A stretch of 64,000 nt of DNA. Origin: Ramlibacter algicola (lineage in GTDB: Bacteria; Pseudomonadota; Gammaproteobacteria; Burkholderiales; Burkholderiaceae_C). Below, piece after piece: positions 16,359-24,843 of this stretch. The position numbers and the translations under genes are program-made. Where the stretch lies: NCBI RefSeq assembly GCF_016641735.1, contig NZ_JAEDAO010000001.1, positions 1,488,001-1,552,000 on the forward strand. The letters are read 5' to 3'. The notes beneath the pieces were generated by a model. That model searched no databases. It saw nothing but the letters and a program-made list of their open reading frames with translations, and was not told the origin of the DNA. Within the stretch, counting starts at the first letter, position 1, and each line of letters opens with the position of its first letter.

Positions 16359-16986
16359 GAACAACCACTTGTAAGAAGCGCCGTCGTCCCGACGTCGTGG
16401 AGACGGGGGGACCGCGGCGCGTTGCACGGCACCGAGGGCAGGTGGGGGCGAGGCGGCAGGGGACCGAAGTCCGCTGTCGCGGCACGCTGCACACAGCTCA
16501 GCCTCGGCAGGAGGCGCGACTCTAGTAGGAGAAGTCCGACATGCCACCGGCGTCGCCGCTGACGTTCGTAACGGGATGGGTCGCGTGTTGCACGCGAGGA
16601 CGCGTTTTGCCAAGGACGAGCAGGCGGAATGCATGAGCCAACCGCTGCATGCGCGCGAAGCCGCCCATGCCTGAGCCACACAGTTCACGAATGGCAGAGC
16701 CACCACTGCTCGGCTGTGCGATTGGTCACGCCTGCGTGCAACGGCCGTGCGCGACACAGTCCTTACAAGTCGATGCGAACTTCGATGCGCAACAGCCGTG
16801 CGCGGGCTCGTGCGTGGACGCATTTCTGGGAACGTTTCCCATGCGAACGCGCCGCTCGGCCAGCGTCGAATGGTCGAGTCCCCTGAAGCGGAGTTGTCCT
16901 ACAACCCGGAAGGATCCTCACGCGTTGGATGGAGGCCGGGTTGCTTTCTCGGCGTCCCAGACCATGTCAACCAGGAGAAATCTCTG
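16359..16986. other. long intergenic region between divergent genes
   Basis: These 628 bp separate the start of the glycosidase pair (leftward) from the small exported protein (rightward). I see no credible gene; short open frames here are Arg/Ala/Pro-rich and lack ribosome binding sites. The region contains a perfect 6-3-6 inverted repeat at 16827-16841 and an AGGAGAA ribosome binding site at 16973-16979 for the rightward gene. The glycosidase promoter should also lie here. Confidence 0.6.
16827..16841. promoter_or_regulatory. LacI-family-like operator
   Basis: TGGGAA-CGT-TTCCCA is a perfect inverted repeat with a central CG, the hallmark of LacI/PurR/CcpA-type operators. It lies about 145 bp before the small exported protein gene and about 470 bp before the glycosidase pair. 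No LacI-type gene is present in the window, so the regulator would be encoded elsewhere. Confidence 0.35.
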
Positions 16987-17379
16987 ATGAACAAGACCCT
17001 CATTGCCCTCGCCGCCGCCCTGTCCTTCGGCGTCGCCATGGCCCAGACCAGCGGCTCGTCGGCCGGTTCCACCGGCGGCAGCGCGGGCTCGTCCGCCACC
17101 GCACCGAGCTCGTCCACCAGCACGCCTGCCGCGTCGAGCGGCTCCACCAGCACGCCCAGCGCGTCCTCGTCGGCCAGCGCCGGCGGCGACAGCAAGGCCA
17201 TGGAGAAGCAGGCCAAGGCCGACTACAAGGCCGCCAAGGCCAAGTGCAAGCCCATGAAGGGCGACGAGAAGAAGGCCTGCGAGAAGGACGCCAAGGCTGC
17301 GCACGAGAAGGCGGAAGCCGACGTCAAGCGCGCCAAGGCCGACGAGAAGGCCGCCAAGAAGTCGACCAAGACTTCCTGA
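16987..17379 (+). CDS. small exported Lys/Ala-rich helical protein
   Basis: A 130-residue protein with a Sec signal peptide (residues 1-19, cleavage after AMA), a Ser/Thr/Gly/Pro-rich segment (20-67) and a C-terminal Lys/Ala/Glu/Asp-rich helix (about 68-130) containing two cysteines (KCKPMKGDEKKACEKD). It probably works in the periplasm; no family function is known to me. The ATG at 16987 has a good AGGAGAA site 7 bases upstream. A strong terminator follows 25 bp after the stop, so it is monocistronic. Confidence 0.75.
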   Translation: MNKTLIALAAALSFGVAMAQTSGSSAGSTGGSAGSSATAPSSSTSTPAASSGSTSTPSASSSASAGGDSKAMEKQAKADYKAAKAKCKPMKGDEKKACEKDAKAAHEKAEADVKRAKADEKAAKKSTKTS

Positions 17380-17404
17380 TCGCGCGGGCGCATCGCGCCC
17401 ATGA

Positions 17405-17433
17405 AAAAGCCCGGCAATGCCGGGCTTTTCTTA
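17405..17433. terminator. bidirectional rho-independent terminator
   Basis: The stem AAAAGCCCGGC/GCCGGGCTTTT with loop AAT is followed by CTTA on the + strand and preceded by A-runs that become T-runs on the - strand. It lies between the convergent small exported protein and ClpP-like genes and can serve both. Confidence 0.9.
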
Positions 17434-17444
17434 TTTGGCGGGGC

Positions 17445-18053
17445 TCACTTCCGCAAGTCGGCCTTGTTCTGCACGATCCGGCCGACCAGGCCGTAGTCGA
17501 TCGCTTCCTCGGCCGACAGCCAGCGGTCGCGCTCGATGTCCTGCAGCACGCTGTCGTAAGGCTTGCCGGTCTCACGCGCGATGGTCTGCGCGATGCGCTC
17601 GCGCGCCTTGATGATTTCCTTGGCGTGGATCGCGATGTCGCTGGCCGGGCCACCGGCGCCGCCGCTGGGCTGGTGGATCAGGAAGCGCGTGTTGGGCGTG
17701 CACACGCGGCGCTCGCGCGGCACGGCCAGGTACAGGTGCGTGGCCGCGCTGCCGACCCAGCCGGTGCCGATCATCCACACCGGCGAGGCGATGAACTTGA
17801 TCATGTCGTGGATCGCGTCGCCCGACTCCAGGTGGCCGCCGGGGGAGCTGACGATCATGTCGATCGGCTTGTCCGATTCGGCGTCCAGCGCGATCAGGCG
17901 ACGCGCGATGTCGGCGGCCGAGCGGTCGCTCACCTCGCCGAACAGCATCACGGTGCGGGACTTGAAGGCCTTCTCTTCCAGGAAGGCGTTGCGCGGCTCG
18001 GCCGTGGACGGCTGGCCGTTCGGTTCGTCGTGTTCGTGGGGGGTTTCCATCAT
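17445..18053 (-). CDS. ClpP-family serine peptidase (divergent, stand-alone)
   Basis: A 202-residue ClpP-like protein. The catalytic triad is complete: Ser102 in GWVGSAATH, His127 in RFLIHQPSGG and Asp176 in ERDRWLS. The oxyanion segment SSPGG is at residues 69-73. It differs from housekeeping ClpP in an acidic N-terminal extension (about residues 1-28) and in the sequence around Ser. No clpX or tig gene is adjacent, unlike the usual tig-clpP-clpX cluster, so this is probably a second, accessory ClpP homologue. It shares a terminator with the convergent gene. ATG 18050 is an equally possible start. Confidence 0.85.
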   Translation of the reverse strand: MMETPHEHDEPNGQPSTAEPRNAFLEEKAFKSRTVMLFGEVSDRSAADIARRLIALDAESDKPIDMIVSSPGGHLESGDAIHDMIKFIASPVWMIGTGWVGSAATHLYLAVPRERRVCTPNTRFLIHQPSGGAGGPASDIAIHAKEIIKARERIAQTIARETGKPYDSVLQDIERDRWLSAEEAIDYGLVGRIVQNKADLRK

Positions 18054-18197
18054 CGGGGCGCTCCAGATTGCTCTCAGCCTCCATCATGCACCGGCGGCCA
18101 ACCCATCCGCTGCGGTGCGGATTTGCGCCGGCCGCATCGGGCAAGAGGTGGAAGCAGCGCCCTTGGGGCGGCGCGGCAGTTGCGCTAGGCTGCCCCG

Positions 18198-19661
18198 ATG
18201 CACACCGCCGCTGCCGCCGCTCCCGAGGCCCGCACCCTGGACGACCTGCCCGGGCCGCGGCCCATGCCCTGGCTGGGCAACGCCCTGCAGATCCAGCGCG
18301 AGCGCTTCCACCAGCAACTGGAAGGCTGGGCGGGCGAGTTCGGCACGCCGTACGTGGTGCGCATCGACGCGCGCAAGCTGATGGTCGTGGCCGACCCGGA
18401 GGTGATCCAGGGCGTGCTGCGCGCGCGGCCCGACGGCTTCCGCCGCAACGAACGCGTGGAGACCGCGTCCCGCGAGCTGGGCTTCCTCGGCCTCTTCTCC
18501 GCCAACGGTGACACCTGGCGCCGCCAGCGGCCGATGGTGCTGGCGGGTCTGGACCCGACCCACATCCGCCAGTTCTTCCCCGCGCTGCTGGACGTGACGC
18601 AGCGGCTGCAGCGCCGCTGGGAGCGCGCGGCCGACAGCGGCACGCCGGTGGACCTGCAGGCCGACCTGATGCGGTTCACGGTGGACGTGACGACGGCGCT
18701 GGCCTTCGGGCAGGACCTGCGCACGCTCGAAGCCGACGGCGACGACACGATCCAGAAGCACCTGAACGTCGTGCTGCCTTCGCTGATCCGCCGCATCCTG
18801 TCGCCGGTGGAGCCGCCCGCCTGGCTGCGGCGCTGGCGCGAGCGCAGCCTGCGCCCGCACCTGCAGGTGCTGGGCGACGCTGTCAACGGCTTCATCGCGT
18901 CGACGCGCGCACAGCTGCAGGCCGACCCGTCGCTGCGCGAGCACCCGCAGAACCTGATCCAGGCGATGGTGGCCGCGCGCGACCGCGAAGGCAGCGGCGT
19001 GACCGATGCCGACGTCGCGGGCAACGTGTTCACCATGCTGCTGGCCGGCGAGGACACCACGGCCAACACGCTGGCGTGGATGGTGTGGCTGCTGCACCGC
19101 CATCCGCAGGCCGCGCAGCGCGCGCGTGCCGAGATCGACGAGGTGCTGGGCGGCGCCGGCACCCTGTCCAGCATCGACCAGCTGCATCGCCTGGACGTGG
19201 TCGAGGCCTGCGCGCACGAGACGATGCGCCTGAAGCCTGTCGCGCCCTTCGTCATCGCGCAGGCGCTGCACGACACCCTGGTGGCCGGCGTGCACGTGCC
19301 CCGGGGTGCCGCCGTGGTGTGCCTGATGCGGCCGGGCGGCATGAACGCGGGGTTGTTCCCGCAACCGGAGACATTCGATCCGCAGCGCTGGCTCGATGCG
19401 AAGGAGGCGGGCCACTCGTTCGCGTCGGCCAAGCGCGCGACGATGCCGTTCGGTGCCGGGCCACGCATGTGCCCGGGCCGCTACCTCGCGCTGGCCGAGA
19501 TCAAGCTGGCCGCCGCGATGCTGCTGGCCAACTTCGAGGTCGAGTCCGTGGAACCACTGCGCGGGCGCGATCCGCGCGAGGTGTTCGCGTTCGTGATGGC
19601 GCCCGAGCGCCTCAGGATGCGGCTGCGCCGGCGGTCCACTGCTCGCGCAGCTGCCGCTTGA
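18198..19661 (+). CDS. cytochrome P450
   Basis: A 487-residue soluble cytochrome P450. Visible motifs: proline-rich N-terminal region (LPGPRPMPWLGN), I-helix oxygen-binding motif LLAGEDTTANT, ExxR in HETMR, and the haem loop FGAGPRMCPGR with Cys425. There is no membrane anchor. The P450 needs an external ferredoxin or reductase, and none is encoded nearby. The substrate cannot be deduced; the neighbouring acyl-CoA ligase might hint at fatty or aromatic acids. Its 3' end overlaps the convergent ligase gene by 50 bp. Confidence 0.92.
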   Translation: MHTAAAAAPEARTLDDLPGPRPMPWLGNALQIQRERFHQQLEGWAGEFGTPYVVRIDARKLMVVADPEVIQGVLRARPDGFRRNERVETASRELGFLGLFSANGDTWRRQRPMVLAGLDPTHIRQFFPALLDVTQRLQRRWERAADSGTPVDLQADLMRFTVDVTTALAFGQDLRTLEADGDDTIQKHLNVVLPSLIRRILSPVEPPAWLRRWRERSLRPHLQVLGDAVNGFIASTRAQLQADPSLREHPQNLIQAMVAARDREGSGVTDADVAGNVFTMLLAGEDTTANTLAWMVWLLHRHPQAAQRARAEIDEVLGGAGTLSSIDQLHRLDVVEACAHETMRLKPVAPFVIAQALHDTLVAGVHVPRGAAVVCLMRPGGMNAGLFPQPETFDPQRWLDAKEAGHSFASAKRATMPFGAGPRMCPGRYLALAEIKLAAAMLLANFEVESVEPLRGRDPREVFAFVMAPERLRMRLRRRSTARAAAA

Positions 19662-21144
19662 GCACCTTGCCGATGTCGCTGCGCGGCAGTTCGGCGATGT
19701 AGCGCACGCCGGCCAGGCGCTGCGTCTTGCCCAAGCGCTCGTTGGCCCACGCGCGCAGCGCGTCCGGCTCCGGCGCACCTTGGCGCACCACCACCCAGGC
19801 TGCGGGCGACTCGCCCCATTCCGCGGACGGGATGCCGACGACGGCCGCGTCGGCCACCGCCGGATGCTGGCGCAGCACGGCTTCGAGGTCGCTCGGGTAG
19901 ATGTTGAAGCCGCCGCTGATCACCATGTCCTTGCGGCGATCCATCAGCTGCAGGAACCCATCGGCATCGAAGCGGCCGACGTCGCCGGTGCGGATGAAGC
20001 GGTTGCCCTGCGCGTCGTACCACTCGGCCTCGCGCGTCTTGCCCGGCTGCTGGTGGTAGTGGGTCATCATCGCGCCCGACTTGCCGACGACTTCGCCGAT
20101 CTCGCCCGGTGGCACTTCGCGGCCATCCTCGTCGATCAGGCGGATGTCGTGGCCCTCGGACGGCTTGCCCACCGTGTGCAGCTTGTCCGGGAAATCGTGC
20201 GCGGCCAGGATGCAGGTGCCGCCGCCCTCGGTCATGCCGTAGTACTCCGTCAGCCCGCCGGGCCAACGCTGGAGGATGTCGGCCTTCAGCGCCGCCGCGA
20301 ACGGCGCGCTGGTGCAGAACTTCATCACGAACGACGACAGGTCGAAGGTGTCGAAGCGCGGATGCGCCATCAGCCGCTGGTACTGCACCGGCACCAGCAT
20401 CGTGTGCGTGGCGCGTTCACGCTGCGCGGTTTGCAGGTAGGCCTCGGGATCGAAGCGCCCCTGCATCAGCACCACCGTGCCGCCGCGCGACAGCGCCGGG
20501 AAGAAGCACACCAGCGTCGTGTTCGAGCACAGCGACGTCGCGAGGATCGCGACGGAGTCCGCACCGTACTTGCCCGCTTCCGCGCGCGCGACGTGCGCCC
20601 ACCGCATGCCGTGCGGCTGCACGATGCCCTTGGGCGTGCCGGTGGTGCCGGACGAATAGATGATGTTGAACGGCCAGTCGGGCTGCACGTCGACCGGCGC
20701 CGCCTTCGAGCCCACCGGCGCGAGCCAGGCTTGCAGTGCCTTCGCATCGTCCATCGCGATGCGCGGCACGTCGAGGTCGAGCGCCGGCACCGTGGCGTCG
20801 GCGAACAGCAGCCGCGCCCCGCTGTCGCGCACCATGCCCGCCAGCTGCTCGCGCGTCGCACCCGTGGGCAGCGGCGCGACGGCGACGCCGGCCCGCAGCC
20901 CGCCGAGGAACAGCACGGCGTACTCGATGCCGTTGGCACCGCTGATCGCGATTGCCTGCTTCGGCTGCACGCCGTCGCGCTGCAGCGCCGCCGCCACGCG
21001 GTCGGCCAGCGCGTCCATCTGGCCCCACGTGATCCGCCGCTCGCCCTGCACGAGCGCCGCGTGCTGCGGCCGTGCGGCCGCGTGCTCGCGCACGACGTCG
21101 CTGATGGTGCGAAACGGGGGCAGGGGAGAGGCGGGAGTGCTCAT
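19612..21144 (-). CDS. AMP-forming acyl-CoA synthetase/ligase
   Basis: A 510-residue member of the adenylate-forming superfamily. Signature motifs: P-loop IIYSSGTTGTPKGIV, core motif EYYGMTEGGG, hinge TGDVGRFDADGF and the C-terminal catalytic lysine in GKVLKRQLRE. It activates a carboxylic acid to the acyl-adenylate and then the CoA thioester. Substrate is not clear; similar proteins are annotated as long-chain fatty acid or feruloyl-type ligases. The start at 21144 (MSTPASPLPP) was chosen, with ATG 21153 possible. It overlaps the 3' end of the P450 gene, tail to tail. Confidence 0.9.
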   Translation of the reverse strand: MSTPASPLPPFRTISDVVREHAAARPQHAALVQGERRITWGQMDALADRVAAALQRDGVQPKQAIAISGANGIEYAVLFLGGLRAGVAVAPLPTGATREQLAGMVRDSGARLLFADATVPALDLDVPRIAMDDAKALQAWLAPVGSKAAPVDVQPDWPFNIIYSSGTTGTPKGIVQPHGMRWAHVARAEAGKYGADSVAILATSLCSNTTLVCFFPALSRGGTVVLMQGRFDPEAYLQTAQRERATHTMLVPVQYQRLMAHPRFDTFDLSSFVMKFCTSAPFAAALKADILQRWPGGLTEYYGMTEGGGTCILAAHDFPDKLHTVGKPSEGHDIRLIDEDGREVPPGEIGEVVGKSGAMMTHYHQQPGKTREAEWYDAQGNRFIRTGDVGRFDADGFLQLMDRRKDMVISGGFNIYPSDLEAVLRQHPAVADAAVVGIPSAEWGESPAAWVVVRQGAPEPDALRAWANERLGKTQRLAGVRYIAELPRSDIGKVLKRQLREQWTAGAAAS

Positions 21145-21167
21145 GGGCTGCATTCTGGCCGCACCGC

Positions 21168-21250
21168 GTCGTCGCCGCGGTGGCGGGGACCCATCGCTCC
21201 CACTCAGCCCGGTCAGCAAGCGATGGATTCCCGCCTTCGCGGGAATGACG
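21168..21250. repeat. REP-like composite repeat, copy 2
   Basis: Same two-palindrome arrangement as at 13281-13375: a GCGG...GGCGGGGACCCA unit followed about 35 bp later by ATTCCCGCCTTCGCGGGAAT. It lies between the divergent CoA ligase and monooxygenase genes, so here it sits in a promoter region rather than between convergent ends. Confidence 0.7.
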
Positions 21251-21262
21251 AGAATGCGGCGC

Positions 21263-21565
21263 ATGATCCTCGAAGCCGCTCCCCTCTCCGTGCGTCCCGG
21301 CCAGGAGGCCGCGTTCGAGGCGGCCTTTCGCGAGGCGCAGCGCATCATTGCGGCGTCGCCGGGCTACCTGTCGCACGAGCTGCACCGCTGCACCGAGCGG
21401 CCGTCCGAGTACCTCCTGCTCGTGCGCTGGCGCACGCTGGAGGATCACACCGTCGGCTTCCGGCAGTCAGCGGCGTACCAGGACTGGAAGCGGCTGCTGC
21501 ATCACTTCTACGAGCCGTTCCCGGTGGTGTCGCACTACGAGGCGGTTGCCGGCGTGCCCGGCTGA
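21263..21565 (+). CDS. antibiotic biosynthesis monooxygenase (ABM) domain protein
   Basis: A 100-residue protein with the ferredoxin-like fold of the ABM family: an N-terminal strand with PGQEAAFEAAFREAQ, SPGYLSHELHRC and a final VRWRTLEDHTVGFRQSAAYQDW segment ending in VSHYEAV. Members include cofactor-less monooxygenases, haem-degrading enzymes and proteins of unknown role. The start at 21263 (MILEAAPLSV) was chosen; ATG 21254 is possible. The REP-like element lies immediately upstream. Confidence 0.75.
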   Translation: MILEAAPLSVRPGQEAAFEAAFREAQRIIAASPGYLSHELHRCTERPSEYLLLVRWRTLEDHTVGFRQSAAYQDWKRLLHHFYEPFPVVSHYEAVAGVPG

Positions 21566-21569
21566 CGGT

Positions 21570-21839
21570 TCACAGCTCGATGAAGTTGCCATGACCGGGC
21601 GTGGTACCCGGTCCCTTCGGCGCGCCTTCCTCGCGCTCGGGATGGCCGGTGCAGCACTGGTCGACCGCGATCGGGTCGCTGGCGGGGAAGGTGTATTGCA
21701 CGGCGACGTCCAGCAGGTCGTCGTACGAGGGTTCGGCGCCGAGCGGCGCCTGCTCGTCCGGCCGCAAGGCCTCGTCGGCCATCGCCCGTTCGCGTGCGCC
21801 GGCGGGCGGCGGGTTCTCCGTCGTGGGGAAAGGTGTCAT
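21570..21839 (-). CDS. small acidic hypothetical protein
   Basis: An 89-residue protein, not recognised. It is acidic and Pro/Glu-rich with a central conserved-looking stretch SYDDLLDVAVQYTFPASDPIAVDQCC. The segment TFPASDPIA occurs in small Burkholderiales proteins of unknown function. No membrane or metal motif is evident. It ends 4 bp from the end of the convergent ABM protein gene and is divergent from the helical protein at 22034. Confidence 0.5.
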   Translation of the reverse strand: MTPFPTTENPPPAGARERAMADEALRPDEQAPLGAEPSYDDLLDVAVQYTFPASDPIAVDQCCTGHPEREEGAPKGPGTTPGHGNFIEL

Positions 21840-22033
21840 GCGGCCATGCTCCGGCGCGCGGTGCGCGCTGTCTGTAGGCGCTTGATGATGGTCGTGCGCG
21901 AGCACGGCCCAGTCGGTTGCGGATGACAGCAATGCGGGCGCAGGCCCGGTCGACGCCACCGCGGCGTTGCGATGGGATGGCATGGACGCCCCGCACGGGG
22001 CGTTCCCCTTCCACCATGACGAGAGGAGCCTTC

Positions 22034-22369
22034 ATGCAGGCAGACCAGTTGAAGCAGCGCATCGACAGCATCGAGGAGTGCGCGGACGAAGCCAAGGACG
22101 CGTTGCAGTCCGGGTCGGTGAACCCGCAGCTGCGCCAGAGCGTCGAGTCGTTGCACCAGCGCGCCAAGCAGGCGCAGCAGCAGGCCGGCAGCGGCCAGCA
22201 GATGGGGCAGGACCAGTTGCGCGAGCCGATCATGCAGCTCGAACAGGCGGCCGACCAGGCGATGCAGGCATGCCGCCAGGCCGGCAATGTCGACCAGAAA
22301 TTGCAGCAGGCGGTGCAACGCGCGCACCAGGAGGCGTCGTCGCTGAAGAAGCAGATCCAGATGGGATGA
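22034..22369 (+). CDS. small Gln/Ala-rich helical protein
   Basis: A 111-residue protein, almost entirely predicted helix, with heptad-like repeats (LKQRIDSIEECADEAKDAL; LHQRAKQAQQQAG; LEQAADQAMQACRQAG). It has no signal peptide. A strong ribosome binding site (GAGAGGAG at 22021) precedes the ATG. Function unknown. Similar short coiled-coil proteins in Burkholderiales are often stress-induced, but that is only an analogy. A GC-rich hairpin without a T-run lies about 30 bp after the stop. Confidence 0.6.
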   Translation: MQADQLKQRIDSIEECADEAKDALQSGSVNPQLRQSVESLHQRAKQAQQQAGSGQQMGQDQLREPIMQLEQAADQAMQACRQAGNVDQKLQQAVQRAHQEASSLKKQIQMG

Positions 22370-22491
22370 ACGGCCCCTCCCGTTCACGCGACTAGCACGG
22401 AAGCGGCCCGCAGGGGCCGCTGATACGCCTCGTCGCACGCATGAGCTTTTGGTCACCGGCACGGCTTACTGCTGTGCTACGGTGCCACTCG

Positions 22492-24687
22492 ATGCGCCTG
22501 CGTACGAGCCTGTTCCTCCTCGCCACCCTGGCCGCGGTGCCGATCCTGGCCTTCGCATTGATCGCCGCCCGCTACGTGGTGCAGGCCGAGGACGAGAACC
22601 TCGTCAACACCTCGATGGCGCGCAACTCGGCGACCATGAGTGCCGTCGACGCCGAGTTGCGCGGTGTCACCGCGACGCTGCAGGCGCTCGCCGGCGCGAG
22701 CAGCCTCGGGCGCAACGACCTGCGCACCTTCCATGCGGACGCGCAGGCCGTGCTCGTCACGCAGCCGTCCTGGCGCAACATCTCCCTCATGACCAGCGGC
22801 GGCCAGCAGCTGGTCAACGCGCGCGTGCCCTGGGGTGCGCCGCTGCCCGCCCATCCTTCCGATCCCACCTCGCTCGAGCGCCTGCTGCGGACGCGCGAGC
22901 CCGTCGTCGGTGACCTGCAGCGCGATGGGCTGCCCGACAACGAACTCGGCGTCACCGTGCGGGTGCCGGTGCTGAACGAAGGCGTGGTGCGCTACGTGCT
23001 CACCGCGACCCTCAGCGCCGAGCCGTTCCGCCGGTTGCTCGAGCAGCAGAACCTCGCGCCGGGGTGGGTCGGCGCGCTGGTGGACGGCCATGGCCGCGTG
23101 CTGGCGCGCGTGCCTCCCGTGAGCGTCGGCAGTGCGGCCTCGCCGGAATACCTCACGCGCGTGCAAGGCGCGACCGACGGCTGGTACCGCGGCCCCGGCA
23201 TGGGCGGCGAGGACGACTACACCGCTTTCCTGCGCTCCGGCATGACGGGCTGGAGCCTGGGCTATTCGGTGTCGGCGCAGGTGTTGAACAAGGGCGTCAA
23301 GGGCGCGGCCTGGGTGATGGGCGCCGGCATGGCGCTGTCCGTCATCGCCGGCGGCCTGCTCGCGCTGCTGCTCGGACGTGTCGTCTCCAGGCCGATGTCG
23401 CAGCTCGCCACCGCCGCGCGCCGCTGGGGCGACGGCGTCCCGGTGCGGGCCGGCGTCGATTCGCGCATCGAGGAAGTGCAACAACTGGCGAGCGCCCTCG
23501 ACCGCGCAGCCGGTGCCGTGACGCAGCGCGACGCGCAGCTGCAGCAGCGCGCCGAGGAACTCGCGCAAGCCAACGCCAAGAAGACGCAGTTCCTCGCGAT
23601 GCTATCGCACGAACTGCGCAACCCGCTCGCCCCGCTGCGCAATGGCATCGCCATCCTGCGCCGCACGGCCGATCCGCGCCGGCGCTCCGACGTCGAAGCG
23701 ATGATGGAACGCCAGGTCGCGCACGCGGCACGCCTGATCGACGACCTGCTGGACGTCAGCCGCATCGAGCGCGGCAAGCTGCAACTGGAGCTCGGCACGG
23801 TGCACGTGGCCGACATGGTGCGTGCGGCGGTCGAGGCGGTCCGCCCCGCGATCGAGGCGCGGCGCCAGCGGCTCGAGGTGCGGTCGCCGGCCGCGGCGCT
23901 CTCGCTGCGTGGCGATTCCGTGCGCTTGGCGCAGGTGCTGAGCAACCTGCTCACCAATGCATCCAAGTTCACCCCCGAAGGCGGCCACCTGCGCGTTGAG
24001 GCGCTCGCCGAAGGCAGCGAGCTGGTCCTGCGCGTGCGCGACGAAGGCGTCGGCTTCGAGCCGGACGAGGGCGACCGGATCTTCGAGATGTTCACGCAGC
24101 TGGACACCAGCCGCAGCAAGGCGGTGTCCGGCCTGGGGCTGGGACTCGCCATCGTGCGCTCGATCGTGCACATGCACGGCGGCACGGTGTGTGCGTATAG
24201 CGAAGGGCAGGGCTCCGGCGCGACATTCACCGTCAGGCTGCCGATGCTGGCCCAGCCCGTGGCGGCGAACGACGCTCCCGGCATGCCTGCGCTGCCCGCA
24301 CCCGCCGGGCCACGACGGGTGCTCGTCGCCGACGACAACGTCGACGCCGCCGACTCGCTCGCCGCGCTGCTGCGCGAGGAGGGCTTCGAGGTCCTGGTCG
24401 CGCACGACGGCGAGCGGGCGCTCGAACTCGCGCGGCGTTCGCCGCCGACGGCCGCGCTGCTCGACCTGGACATGCCCGGGCTCGACGGCCACGAGGTCGC
24501 GCGGGCGCTGCGCTCGGAGCGTGGCGCCGACGTGCTGCTGGTGGCGCTGACGGGCCTGGGGCGGCCATCGGACCTGCAGGCCACGCGCGCCTCCGGCTTC
24601 GATGCGCACCTGACCAAGCCGACGCCGTTCGAGGACGTGCTCGAGGCGCTGCAACGCCGCCGCGCGCAACGCCCGGTGCACGCCTGA
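22492..24687 (+). CDS. membrane hybrid sensor histidine kinase/response regulator
   Basis: A 731-residue hybrid kinase. Order: first membrane helix (about 5-30), periplasmic sensor domain (about 30-265, Cache-like), second membrane helix (about 270-295), HAMP linker, coiled coil, HisKA with the phospho-acceptor His373 in LAMLSHELRNPLAPL, HATPase with an N-box (NLLTNASKF) and G-boxes, then a C-terminal receiver domain with phospho-acceptor Asp658 in LLDLDMPG and a TKP lysine motif. The final output partner is not encoded nearby. ATG 22441 would add 17 residues and cannot be excluded. The signal is unknown. Confidence 0.9.
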   Translation: MRLRTSLFLLATLAAVPILAFALIAARYVVQAEDENLVNTSMARNSATMSAVDAELRGVTATLQALAGASSLGRNDLRTFHADAQAVLVTQPSWRNISLMTSGGQQLVNARVPWGAPLPAHPSDPTSLERLLRTREPVVGDLQRDGLPDNELGVTVRVPVLNEGVVRYVLTATLSAEPFRRLLEQQNLAPGWVGALVDGHGRVLARVPPVSVGSAASPEYLTRVQGATDGWYRGPGMGGEDDYTAFLRSGMTGWSLGYSVSAQVLNKGVKGAAWVMGAGMALSVIAGGLLALLLGRVVSRPMSQLATAARRWGDGVPVRAGVDSRIEEVQQLASALDRAAGAVTQRDAQLQQRAEELAQANAKKTQFLAMLSHELRNPLAPLRNGIAILRRTADPRRRSDVEAMMERQVAHAARLIDDLLDVSRIERGKLQLELGTVHVADMVRAAVEAVRPAIEARRQRLEVRSPAAALSLRGDSVRLAQVLSNLLTNASKFTPEGGHLRVEALAEGSELVLRVRDEGVGFEPDEGDRIFEMFTQLDTSRSKAVSGLGLGLAIVRSIVHMHGGTVCAYSEGQGSGATFTVRLPMLAQPVAANDAPGMPALPAPAGPRRVLVADDNVDAADSLAALLREEGFEVLVAHDGERALELARRSPPTAALLDLDMPGLDGHEVARALRSERGADVLLVALTGLGRPSDLQATRASGFDAHLTKPTPFEDVLEALQRRRAQRPVHA

Positions 24688-24843
24688 CGCGCGCCGATCG
24701 CGCTTTCGCAATCGGCAGCGTGACATCTTCCCGGACAGGATCGGTGCGGCCTCGAGCTCATCCGTCAACGGGTAGAGTGGCGCCTGCGTTGCTGGAGAAG
24801 CCCGCCTGGGCCGCGAAGTCCTCCAGCAGTCCCTCCTTCCTCC

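Noticed and set aside
16355..16681. A 108-codon open frame on the - strand in the long intergenic region
   Set aside because: Arg/Pro/Ser-rich, no ribosome binding site, overlaps the start of the glycosidase gene and has no recognisable domain.
22402..22421. GC-rich hairpin (GCGGCCCGCAGGGGCCGC) after the small helical protein, considered as a terminator
   Set aside because: No T-run follows it, so it cannot be called an intrinsic terminator with confidence.
24693..24716. Hairpin GCCGAT...ATCGGC after the histidine kinase gene, considered as a terminator
   Set aside because: The stem is imperfect and followed by AGCGTGACATC rather than T residues; mentioned only as a possibility.
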